A stretch of DNA of 64,000 nucleotides from Runella limosa DSM 17973 (GTDB taxonomy: Bacteria > Bacteroidota > Bacteroidia > Cytophagales > Spirosomataceae): contig NZ_KI519420.1 of NCBI RefSeq assembly GCF_000482465.1, forward strand, positions 124,001-188,000, written 5' to 3'. Positions 56,856-64,000 of the stretch are shown one piece after another. The notes beneath the pieces were generated by a model. That model was given only the letters and a program-made list of their open reading frames with translations. It made no database searches and was not told the origin of the DNA. How positions within the stretch are numbered: position 1 is the stretch's first letter; each line of letters opens with the position of its first letter. A program made the position numbers and the translations under genes.

Positions 56856-57578
56856 TTATTTAATGCGGAACGTCGCATTCATACGGTAGCTGTACTTGAT
56901 TTTTTCGTATTCAAGTCCACCACCTGATTCGGGTGCAGCATCGGCGGCCATCATCCGTACATTGTATTGTGCTTGTTTGTACATCGGATAGACATTACCT
57001 TCTTCCACTTCGTGGATTTCAAGTACTTCTCCTAGTTTTTCACCGATCGATTCTAGCAGATACCCCGCTTTTTCCTTGGCGGCTTTGAGGGCGTTGATTT
57101 TTACTTGACGGCGAAACTCTTCTTTCTTCGAATGCTCAACGCGGCTCATGTTGACATATTCTACGCCACGGTCATCGACTTTGGCCATGAGGTCATTGAT
57201 GTTGTTGGCGTTTGAAAGCTTCAATTGAAATTGTTTGGCGGCCAAAAAGTGCTGAGGCTTTTTCTTGCCCGTCCATTCGCGATACCCAGTTACACCGCTA
57301 ATCGAAAGGTTTTCTTTGGGTAAACCTGCGCTTTTGACGGCGTCAATCAATTGCTTCTCAAGCGTTTCGAGCGAAATTTTATCTTTTTGATTTTTTTCGT
57401 CTTTAAAATACTCTTTCAACGAAATAGTGAAATAAAGCTCGTCGGGTACGATTTCGAGTTCGGCAGTGCCTGTCACCTCGATTTTTTTGATGGGGTCTTT
57501 GTCCACGGTAGTAGGTGTTTGAGCAAACATGGATAAGCTTGATGCAAGCAAAACGGCTGTTAATACGAAACGTTTCAT
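56856..57578 (-). CDS. SIMPL domain (DUF541) protein
   Basis: 240 residues, exported (signal peptide ending MFAQ). SIMPL/DUF541 core from about 32: IKKIEVTGTAELEIVPDELYFTI, SLETLEKQLIDAVKSAGL, ISGVTGYREW, INALKAAKEKAGYLLESIGEKLGEVLEI. Periplasmic, oligomeric in some species, general stress-linked function unknown. Convergent with the FAN1-like gene. Confidence 0.88.
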   Translation of the reverse strand: MKRFVLTAVLLASSLSMFAQTPTTVDKDPIKKIEVTGTAELEIVPDELYFTISLKEYFKDEKNQKDKISLETLEKQLIDAVKSAGLPKENLSISGVTGYREWTGKKKPQHFLAAKQFQLKLSNANNINDLMAKVDDRGVEYVNMSRVEHSKKEEFRRQVKINALKAAKEKAGYLLESIGEKLGEVLEIHEVEEGNVYPMYKQAQYNVRMMAADAAPESGGGLEYEKIKYSYRMNATFRIK

Positions 57579-57659
57579 GGTTAGTAAAGAAAATTAGATG
57601 GTTTTGGGCTAAAAACGTCAAAGTGATGCCCAAATTGTGAATGGTTTTGTTAATGATTC

Positions 57660-59648
57660 CTAACGCTTCAAGGTAATTTTAGCGGTTTTCTGCACTTCAC
57701 CCGCCATAAGTCGAGCATAGTAGGTGCCTTCGCTCATGAACTGTACATTGAAGTGAACGGTGTAATTTCCAGCTTCTTGCTGCTTGTTGACAACCAATGC
57801 TCCCACCCGCGTTCCGCGCGAATCATACACGTAAAGCGATACCTCGGCAGCTTCGGGTAAGCGGTATCGAATGTTGACTTGTTGGTTGAAAGGATTGGGG
57901 AAAATCTGCAGCAACTCATCTGATTCGGTTGAAGCTACAGACGTGCTTTGTGGCTTTGCGGGCGTTTTTGATTCCTCTACAACTTCGTCTTCTTCCTCCT
58001 CGTCTTCTTCACTGGCGGCAGCCACGGCCTCCATCGGCTCGTCGGCATTTGGCTCAATCGGCACATTTTTGAGTTGGGTCGCCAACGGCAAAATAACTTT
58101 TGCTGGCTCGGGAGAGGTCTCTACCTGTTTAGAGTTGGTTGTTAGACTAATCGCTTCCGTTGGTTGGCTTTCGTTGTGAAGGCGATTAAAGGCACTTACG
58201 GTATAATTGTATTTAGTGTTGGATTTTACTTGATTGTCGGTAAAACTAAAGGTCGATGTACCGTCGGTTTTGACTACAATCGTCCGAATCGACTGAGCCG
58301 AGCGCAAATCAATCGACGATTGCTGGCTGCTGCGATAGACCACGAAATAACGAGCCTTGTCCCGCTCCGACGTCAACTGATAAGGAAAAGACCACGATAA
58401 AGTAATCGTATTATTGTCGTTGAGTTGGGCAGTGAGTTCTTTGGGCGTGGGGGGAGTCGCTTGGGTTTTCCAAGGCATGGCGGGGACAAGAGCAGGGCTT
58501 TGATACACCTCTTGGCATAGCGCATCACAAAAACGATTGGGGTTGTTGCGGAGGGTTTTCGCACTGAACATAATGCTGCCGTGTACGTTCTCAAACGAGC
58601 GATTGTAACGAACTTGATTGGGTACTTCGAGCGGACGTTTCCAGTGGGGGTCACTATTAACTTTATAGACACCGTGACCAATGTACAGGTGGGGTTCAGA
58701 AACATTGTCACTCCACCACGAAACCAATTGAGCGTAATTGGCCGACTTACTTTCCATACTCCAATACACTTGAGGGGCAATGTAGTCCACCCAGCCTTCT
58801 TGCACCCATTTGCGAGAATCCGAAAAATTGCCCGAAAAAGCTTCAAAACCGCGCGAGTTAGAGCCTTCGGGCGAGCTACTGCGATTTCGCCAAATGCCAA
58901 ACGGAGAAACACCAAACTTAATCCAAGGCTTGACCCGACGAATACTGTCAGACACCGTTTTGACGAGCAAATTGACGTTATCGCGCCGCCAATCGGCTTT
59001 GTTGGTAAAACCTCGGCTGTAATTTTGGAAAGTCGTTTCGTCGTTGAGGCTTACCTTTGGGACGGGGTAAGGGTAAAAATAGTCGTCGAAATGAATGCCA
59101 TCAACATCGTACCGACGCACCACGTCCATGACCACACGGGTGACAAAGTTGCGCACTTCGGGGCGGCCTGGGTCGAGAATGCGGAGCGAGCCATACGACA
59201 GTAGCACGTCGGGGTGCGTACGGGCGATGTGGTTGGGAGCCAACGAAGCCCGACGAATATCCGTGACCGCGCGATAGGGATTGATCCATGCGTGAATTTC
59301 GAGGTTACGTTTGCGACATTCCTGAATGGCAAAGGCGAGAGGGTCATACCCAGGAGATTGGCCTTGCTGCCCCGTTAGCCATTCCGACCACGGCTCGAAT
59401 TTGCTATCATAAACGGCGTCGCAGGCGTTGCGAATTTGGAAAAAAACGGCATTTAATCCCCGTAACTGAATCAAATCCAATAAGTCGCGGAGTTCTTGCT
59501 GCTGCTGCTGGGCCGATAATCCCTTTTGCGAGGGCCAATCGACATTACCTACATTGGCAATCCATACCCCCCGAAACTCACGTTTGGGTTGGGCAAAAAG
59601 TGAAAAACTAACTAGCAGTAAAAGAAGTGTATATTTCAAAAATGACAT
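57660..59648 (-). CDS. GH10-like (DUF187/GHL10) glycoside hydrolase, T9SS-sorted
   Basis: 662 residues from ATG 59648 (longer reading starts TTG). Signal peptide (ending LFAQ), GHL10/DUF187 TIM-barrel (about 25-340; REFRGVWIANVGNVDWPSQ, EIHAWINPYRA, DVVRRYDVDGIHFDDYFYPYP), a fibronectin III domain (about 400-500), an acidic Glu-rich linker (545-560), and a C-terminal type IX secretion sorting domain (580-662; LQIFPNPFNQQVNIRY to the final TAKITLKR). Bacterial homologues act on peptidoglycan or polysaccharides; substrate not readable. A TAATTTTG box at 59732-59739 (minus) may be its -7 element. Confidence 0.9.
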   Translation of the reverse strand: MSFLKYTLLLLLVSFSLFAQPKREFRGVWIANVGNVDWPSQKGLSAQQQQQELRDLLDLIQLRGLNAVFFQIRNACDAVYDSKFEPWSEWLTGQQGQSPGYDPLAFAIQECRKRNLEIHAWINPYRAVTDIRRASLAPNHIARTHPDVLLSYGSLRILDPGRPEVRNFVTRVVMDVVRRYDVDGIHFDDYFYPYPVPKVSLNDETTFQNYSRGFTNKADWRRDNVNLLVKTVSDSIRRVKPWIKFGVSPFGIWRNRSSSPEGSNSRGFEAFSGNFSDSRKWVQEGWVDYIAPQVYWSMESKSANYAQLVSWWSDNVSEPHLYIGHGVYKVNSDPHWKRPLEVPNQVRYNRSFENVHGSIMFSAKTLRNNPNRFCDALCQEVYQSPALVPAMPWKTQATPPTPKELTAQLNDNNTITLSWSFPYQLTSERDKARYFVVYRSSQQSSIDLRSAQSIRTIVVKTDGTSTFSFTDNQVKSNTKYNYTVSAFNRLHNESQPTEAISLTTNSKQVETSPEPAKVILPLATQLKNVPIEPNADEPMEAVAAASEEDEEEEDEVVEESKTPAKPQSTSVASTESDELLQIFPNPFNQQVNIRYRLPEAAEVSLYVYDSRGTRVGALVVNKQQEAGNYTVHFNVQFMSEGTYYARLMAGEVQKTAKITLKR

Positions 59649-59802
59649 GATTTTCAATGCTCAACGTAGAAAAAACCACTACGAATGAATGGTGATTGGA
59701 CTCAGACTGATACGATGTAAGAATGAGCCTGCAAAATTAACGCCAATCTCGCACATAATGGTACGTTTGAGTAATAACAAAGTCAGGGAGGGGTGAAAAA
59801 AT

Positions 59803-59835
59803 AAACCGAGACCCTTCTCAGAGCCTCGGCGTGGT
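59803..59835 (-). terminator. Terminator after Cthe_2159-type gene
   Basis: CCGAG / CTCGG arms around a 14-nt loop; minus strand continues TTTATTTTTTC. Its CCGAG..CTCGG arms resemble those of the two later terminators at 62.6 and 63.1 kb. Confidence 0.65.
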
Positions 59836-59858
59836 ATGAAGTAAAAGGGGAATAGTAA

Positions 59859-62468
59859 TTAAAACGAAATGGTATTCACCGTAGCCGAGCTCGACGTCGT
59901 GGTGGTTGACTTGAGCGTAGCACCTGAGTTAGAATACGTACCGCCTGTGTACAAGCCCCAGCCCGATGAGTTGCCTACAAAGCTGCCGCCTGTATAAGTT
60001 CCTCCGAAATAGATTTTATACTGTGTACTCTTTGCCAAACTTGGATTAGAGAAATGGAAGTAGTAGTTGGCGTTTTTAGGTTTAAAGGTGACTATATCTT
60101 TGCCTGAAGCATCTTCAATGTGCAATACTGAATTTGCGGCTACCTGCGCACTTGAAGTGATGTACATACTTACTTGCGTAGAACCTGTACTCATGGCTTT
60201 GGTCATGCGGGCGTTGGAGCCTCCCGAAATTAGAATACCACCGTTAACCAAGAAATTACCATTGACATCAACTCCTTCTTCGGGCGAACTTGTCGGACCG
60301 CCTATGATGGTGGTTCCGCCTGTAATGGTAATGTTTCCGTTACTGTCGATTCCGTCACTTCCTGCGACAATCAATACACCTCCTTTTATGTAGATGTTAC
60401 TGCCGTCGTTCGATTCTGTGCCGCCAGTAGTGGTTCCCATTGAGGCATTCACCCCGTCGTTGGAAGAGGTTACATTGGTAGTGCCACCCGCAAAAGTGAT
60501 GGTTTTGGATTCGATACCTTCCGTTGATTTGGTGATATTCACCGTTCCGTCATTGATGGTAATTGAGGTTTCTGATTTGATACCGTCGTCGGTAGCGGCA
60601 ATGTTTAGTTCTCCGTTGTTCATCACAAACGCACCATCGCTCTTAAAGCCTTTGGCTTCGCTGGTATTTGCGGTATTGTAGGTGTATTTTGTTCCTGTAG
60701 CAGAAATGGTGGTTGTGCCGCCACTAATGGTAGCAGTACCATCAACACTAATCCCTTTAGCTCCTGTACCTGTGCTTGTTACGGTCAATGTCCCTCCTTT
60801 GATGGCTAGGTTTTTGTCGCAATTGATCCCTGCGGGTGCGGCAATGTCGGCGTCGGCAGTATCGTAGTAGGCAGCTCCTGAGGTCGTGATTTTAACCGTT
60901 CCCGAGGTAATTGTTAAGTCTCCTCCTGTTTTGATACCTTTCGATCCTTTTCCCGAAACCGTGAGCGTCACGGCGTCAGTGGTACCGATAGTTGTATAAC
61001 TTTCACTCTTGATGGCGTTTCCTTTGTCGCCCGTCGTCGTGACCGTAATTTTACCTCCTTTAATCAACACATACGGAGTAATGGTAGCATCGGTACCTTC
61101 GTACGAAGCCGTAATACCGTCGTTGACACTATTGATGGTGACAGTTCCGCCATTAATGGCGACATAGCCTTCTTCGGCTTCGATACCGTTGCTGGTCGCA
61201 GAAGTAACGGTTAAGCTTCCATTGTCCATCGCAAAATAATCACTGGCATGAATGGCGTCACTTGCTGCTGATTTGACGATGATAGTAGCTTCGCTGAGGT
61301 AGATATAATCGTCGGAAACAATGCCGTGTTTGTTATTACCTGTGACGTTCAACGTACCTGTTCCCATAAAACTCAATTGTCCTTCGCTAAAAAACGTCCC
61401 TTTTTGGTCTTCTGAACTGGTTGTATAGGTAGCGCCGTCGATAAGGGTGTTGGTACCGATGACATTAATGGTTGCTTTTTTACCAGATTGACTATTGATG
61501 GCGGGGCCATTACTGTTGGTAATGCTGACGCTTTTCATGGTAATATTAAACTTATACTCGCTGTAAATCTTGAAACTGCCTTTGGTTGCCGTTCCTGACA
61601 ACAGATAGACAATTTCTTTGGTGGTATTGGTTGATTTTACGGTAACATCTGCACCACTCGTTGTGACAGTTACACCATCGTTTTGGAAGGCGTTGCTTAC
61701 CGAAGCGCTGGTACCCGAGTAGGTAATAACGACGGTGTCTTTAGCCGTAGAAGCGGTACTAGACGCGCTGATGGCAATGCTCACAGTTACCGTTTGACCT
61801 CCCAAACTCAAATTAAAAACAGCCGTACCCGTCGAAGTAGGTGTTCCCGAAATAGTATAGATCAGTGTTCCCGAGCCGTTGGCCAACGTCCCTGCTGTCA
61901 AAGTTGCCGTAAGTCCTTCTACGCCTGTGGAAGAAGCTGTGGATACGTCGTATGCACCACCGTTTCCGCCTGTGTAAGTGAGGGTTACTGTGCCAGTATA
62001 AGCTACGCCGTTGGTACCTGTGGCAGGGTTTACAGCACCTGTGAGGGTGGCGACACTTGCTTTGGAAGCAACAACGGGCAAGGCCAACGAACACGATTGC
62101 CCACCTAAATCAATGGCAAAGCTGGCCGTTCCTGCGGCCGAAGGAGTTCCCGTAATGACAAAGCTGGCTGTTCCGCTACCGTTGGCTAATGTGCCCGCTG
62201 ATAAAGTCGCCGTCAGTCCAGTCACTCCCGTCGAAGCAATGGCTGTCCCTTCGGCATACGCAACGCCATTTCCGCCCGTGTATGGAACAGTTGCGGTGGC
62301 TGTAAACGAGGCTCCGCTAGTGGCGGAAGCCGAAAAAGTAGCGCTAGAGCAGTTTAATGAGGTGACTTTAGCAGATTCTGCGGCAGTAATTTCTTTGTCT
62401 TTACACGCTTGGACAATCAAAATAAATGCCAGAGCAAGCCCTGCTAATAAAAAACGTTTTTGATTCAT
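59859..62468 (-). CDS. Cthe_2159-type carbohydrate-binding lipoprotein
   Basis: 869 residues. Lipobox VQAC (Cys22). Two beta-sandwich-like repeats of about 90 residues (about 45-135 and 138-230) share the block GLTATL(S/T)AGTLANGSGT and TYTGGNG. The rest (about 240-800) is the DUF4353/Cthe_2159 carbohydrate-binding domain: short parallel beta-helix turns such as GNNKHGIVSDDYIYLS, GNAIKSESYTTIG, EGIESKTITFAGG, Asn/Asp/Gly-rich. The known member from Clostridium binds cellulose or polygalacturonate with Ca2+. No peptide linker for enzymes. Surface-exposed lipoprotein, substrate inferred. Confidence 0.88.
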   Translation of the reverse strand: MNQKRFLLAGLALAFILIVQACKDKEITAAESAKVTSLNCSSATFSASATSGASFTATATVPYTGGNGVAYAEGTAIASTGVTGLTATLSAGTLANGSGTASFVITGTPSAAGTASFAIDLGGQSCSLALPVVASKASVATLTGAVNPATGTNGVAYTGTVTLTYTGGNGGAYDVSTASSTGVEGLTATLTAGTLANGSGTLIYTISGTPTSTGTAVFNLSLGGQTVTVSIAISASSTASTAKDTVVITYSGTSASVSNAFQNDGVTVTTSGADVTVKSTNTTKEIVYLLSGTATKGSFKIYSEYKFNITMKSVSITNSNGPAINSQSGKKATINVIGTNTLIDGATYTTSSEDQKGTFFSEGQLSFMGTGTLNVTGNNKHGIVSDDYIYLSEATIIVKSAASDAIHASDYFAMDNGSLTVTSATSNGIEAEEGYVAINGGTVTINSVNDGITASYEGTDATITPYVLIKGGKITVTTTGDKGNAIKSESYTTIGTTDAVTLTVSGKGSKGIKTGGDLTITSGTVKITTSGAAYYDTADADIAAPAGINCDKNLAIKGGTLTVTSTGTGAKGISVDGTATISGGTTTISATGTKYTYNTANTSEAKGFKSDGAFVMNNGELNIAATDDGIKSETSITINDGTVNITKSTEGIESKTITFAGGTTNVTSSNDGVNASMGTTTGGTESNDGSNIYIKGGVLIVAGSDGIDSNGNITITGGTTIIGGPTSSPEEGVDVNGNFLVNGGILISGGSNARMTKAMSTGSTQVSMYITSSAQVAANSVLHIEDASGKDIVTFKPKNANYYFHFSNPSLAKSTQYKIYFGGTYTGGSFVGNSSGWGLYTGGTYSNSGATLKSTTTTSSSATVNTISF

Positions 62469-62582
62469 GGTATCAGATTATAAAAAGAGTATTGGTGTAT
62501 CAATGTGTGTGCACTTTTGAGATTTACGTAGCTTTTTGGGTTTGCGTTGCATTTTGGGGCTATTTCTTGGGGAATAAAACAC

Positions 62583-62613
62583 AAAAAAGCCGAGACCATT
62601 GCGGGCCTCGGCT
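62583..62613 (-). terminator. AGCCGAG/CTCGGCT terminator, copy 1
   Basis: Hairpin with A-run on the plus strand (T-run on minus), 3' of the broken toxin gene. A 30-nt stretch is identical to that at 63059-63089. Confidence 0.75.
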
Positions 62614-62633
62614 GAAGGGAGAAGAAAAGTATT

Positions 62634-62771
62634 TTATTCTATGGCTTCAAGACGGTCTTTGAAATCGGTATCTGGCGAGGTATTTAAAATATCATTTTGA
62701 TGAATGTAATCCAGTGTATTCCATAGAGAGAAATAATAGGGCAGATTTACATCAATTAAATACTTTGGCAT
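62634..62771 (-). pseudogene. Truncated DUF5615 PIN-like toxin with internal deletion
   Basis: A 45-codon minus-strand frame (ATG 62771, TAA ending 62634) overlooked in six-frame calls for its shortness. It starts MPKYLIDVNLPYYFSLWN, the standard N-terminus of DUF5615 toxins, overlaps the DUF433 stop by 1 nt (TGATG), and then jumps to SPDTDFKDRLEAIE. DTDFKDRL resembles the later active-site block (compare TRDKDFGDL of the intact toxin at 3209), so about 25 codons between the first strand and that block appear deleted, and the C-terminal half is missing. Full-length members are about 110 residues. Confidence 0.75.
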
Positions 62772-63016
62772 CAGGCTACATTTTTAATGTTCTGAATAAC
62801 GTAATGTTGTTCCATCAATTGAATAGCAAACGGTTGACACGCTTCTATATCTTCAGGTTCGAGCATAGGGTATTGGTGGAGAAGTTCCTCTTGGGGAGTT
62901 CCTGCAAATAAAAATTCTAGAACAGTTTGAACAGTAATACGCATTCCACGAATGATGGGTCGTCCATTGCATATATCTGGATTGATGGCTATGCGTTCGG
63001 TAATGTAGGTAGTCAT
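62771..63016 (-). CDS. DUF433 antitoxin-like protein, partner toxin broken
   Basis: 81 residues, intact DUF433: DICNGRPIIRGMRITVQTVLEFLFAG and TPQEELLHQYPMLEPEDIEACQPFA. Paralogue of the antitoxin at 2970-3212. It sits next to a truncated toxin, so it now has no evident partner in cis. Such orphan antitoxins can persist as anti-addiction elements; that is inference. Confidence 0.85.
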   Translation of the reverse strand: MTTYITERIAINPDICNGRPIIRGMRITVQTVLEFLFAGTPQEELLHQYPMLEPEDIEACQPFAIQLMEQHYVIQNIKNVA

Positions 63017-63057
63017 GGATGTTTTGTTTGTTCAAAATTACTGATTTTCGGTGCAAT

Positions 63058-63089
63058 AAAAAAAGCCGAGACCATTGCGGGCCTCGGCT
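63058..63089 (-). terminator. AGCCGAG/CTCGGCT terminator, copy 2
   Basis: AGCCGAG (63064-63070) and CTCGGCT (63083-63089) arms with an adjoining A/T run; same sequence as copy 1 (62588-62613). Follows the M1 peptidase stop. Confidence 0.75.
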
Positions 63090-63107
63090 TCTTACGATGG
63101 TGAAATG

Positions 63108-64000
63108 CTAGTTTTCGTCGGGTGAAATATAGCGAGCAGGACGCCACGTATTGTTGCGAGGGTTGACGTCTGGGGTTTTGGAATCTGGGTCAATCGTAAC
63201 CGATTTAAGTGGCCCTTTGGTTGGGGCTTTAAACGTCCACGAACCACTGCGTTGAAAAACCTCAACAGGGAGTTGAATCCGCGTTTTTTTACCGTTGGTT
63301 TCTTCCAATTCTACTACGGCTGGTAAAGCCCACTGTTCTAAGTTTTCAATCGTAATGATTGAGCCTTTGGCGGGGGTTTGTTCTACGTATTGTACTTCTT
63401 TGACGGCTTGGTCGAGTTTGTAGTTTTCGTAAAACCAACCTTTCCAAAACCAGCCAAGGTCCTCGCCTGTGCCATCTTCCATGCTGCGGAAGAAATCATA
63501 CGGAGTGGGGTGTTTGAACGCCCAGCGTTTTACGTATTGTTTGAAAGCATAATCAAAACGATCGCGGCCAACCACGACTTCCCGCAGAATCTTGAGGCCA
63601 ATCGCAGGTTTGTAATACGCATCCCAGCCAAGGTTTGTGGTTTTGATGACGTCAGGAATGGTGATGATAGGGTCGGCACCGTCGCGGAAAAGGGTCGGAG
63701 CAATGTTTTGAATGTCATCCAAACGGTCTTGGTTGTATTCGCCGTCGTTGAATGCCTCGGTAGAGAGCATGTTGATAAACGTGTTGAAACCTTCGTCCAT
63801 CCACGCAAACTTACGCTCGTTGTTGCCCACAATCATCGGAAACCAAGTATGCCCAAATTCGTGGTCAGTGACGCCCCAAAGCGATTCTTTTTTGTCGTTG
63901 TGCGCGCAAAAAACGATGCCAGGGTATTCCATTCCGCCCACAATTCCCGCTACGTTGGTAGCGACGGGGTAGGGATATTCAAGCAAATATTTTGAATAAA
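63108..64000 (-). CDS. M1-family metallopeptidase, N-terminal part beyond window
   Basis: At least 297 C-terminal residues; the frame stays open to the window edge ([16 protein letters not shown]). Active site: [10 protein letters not shown] exopeptidase/recognition motif, Zn site HEFGHTW with the third ligand Glu in [11 protein letters not shown], typical of M1 (gluzincin) aminopeptidases; then a helical domain with [13 protein letters not shown]. The apparent start at 63986 (TTG) is only where the frame is cut. The trailing beta region ([20 protein letters not shown]) is usual in Bacteroidota M1 proteins. Confidence 0.93.
   Translation of the reverse strand, partial: YSKYLLEYPYPVATNVAGIVGGMEYPGIVFCAHNDKKESLWGVTDHEFGHTWFPMIVGNNERKFAWMDEGFNTFINMLSTEAFNDGEYNQDRLDDIQNIAPTLFRDGADPIITIPDVIKTTNLGWDAYYKPAIGLKILREVVVGRDRFDYAFKQYVKRWAFKHPTPYDFFRSMEDGTGEDLGWFWKGWFYENYKLDQAVKEVQYVEQTPAKGSIITIENLEQWALPAVVELEETNGKKTRIQLPVEVFQRSGSWTFKAPTKGPLKSVTIDPDSKTPDVNPRNNTWRPARYISPDEN

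Noticed and set aside
61683-62463. Plus-strand frames opposite the Cthe_2159-type gene
   Set aside because: Low-complexity repeats produce open frames on both strands; only the minus strand has a lipoprotein signal and domain pattern.

Overview
The window looks like a chromosomal segment of a Bacteroidota bacterium of the Cytophagales (Runella/Spirosoma-like; the genus is a guess). Reasons: a protein with a type IX secretion C-terminal sorting domain, LytTR two-component genes, sensor kinases with periplasmic TPR arrays, SusD-free GH43 enzymes, many Bacteroidota-type promoters (TTTG, about 19 nt, TAnnTTTG) and an absence of obvious Shine-Dalgarno sequences. No rRNA, tRNA, CRISPR array or intact transposase was seen. 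Genes are dense; the only gene-free stretch above 300 bp is 54.1-54.5 kb, which holds a repeat array.

Layout. 0-5.5 kb: kynureninase (cut by the window edge), an ABC-F ATPase, a DUF433/PIN-like toxin-antitoxin pair and a LytTR two-component operon. 5.7-11.2 kb: a giant alpha-2-macroglobulin lipoprotein whose signal peptide region overlaps a dispersed palindromic repeat. 11.2-13.3 kb: an AT-rich two-gene cassette (ParB/Srx-fold protein plus Mrr-like QxK nuclease-like protein), a candidate defence or conflict module. 13.4-28.4 kb: mostly housekeeping (undecaprenol/diacylglycerol kinase, mraY, ppc, pyrB, asnS) with surface proteins, a GH43 enzyme and a bestrophin.

28.5-44 kb is a signalling region. 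A NarL-type regulator faces two tandem TPR histidine kinases. Divergently follow an unrecognised membrane protein with an ABC exporter, then an FHA-trypsin membrane protein, a Ser/Thr kinase, a PP2C phosphatase, a second kinase with an extracytoplasmic domain, and an outer-membrane beta-barrel. A palindromic operator (TAyAGG-TTTT-CCTA) recurs upstream of both the membrane-protein/exporter unit and the FHA-protease unit, at an identical 39-nt distance from a conserved -7 element. This ties the two units into one likely regulon and is my best candidate for an undescribed system.

44-64 kb: SGNH esterase, aat, a two-subunit molybdenum hydroxylase, a second GH43, acyl-CoA dehydrogenase, a small P-loop kinase, Hsp20, an OmpA-PD40 protein, a K+-channel-like protein beside a FAN1-type VRR nuclease, SIMPL protein, a type IX-sorted GH10-like enzyme, a large Cthe_2159-type lipoprotein, a second DUF433 antitoxin with a toxin gene broken by an apparent internal deletion, and the C-terminal part of an M1 peptidase. 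Several given starts were moved to internal ATGs because the longer readings begin with TTG/GTG, precede the predicted transcription start, or run through repeats.
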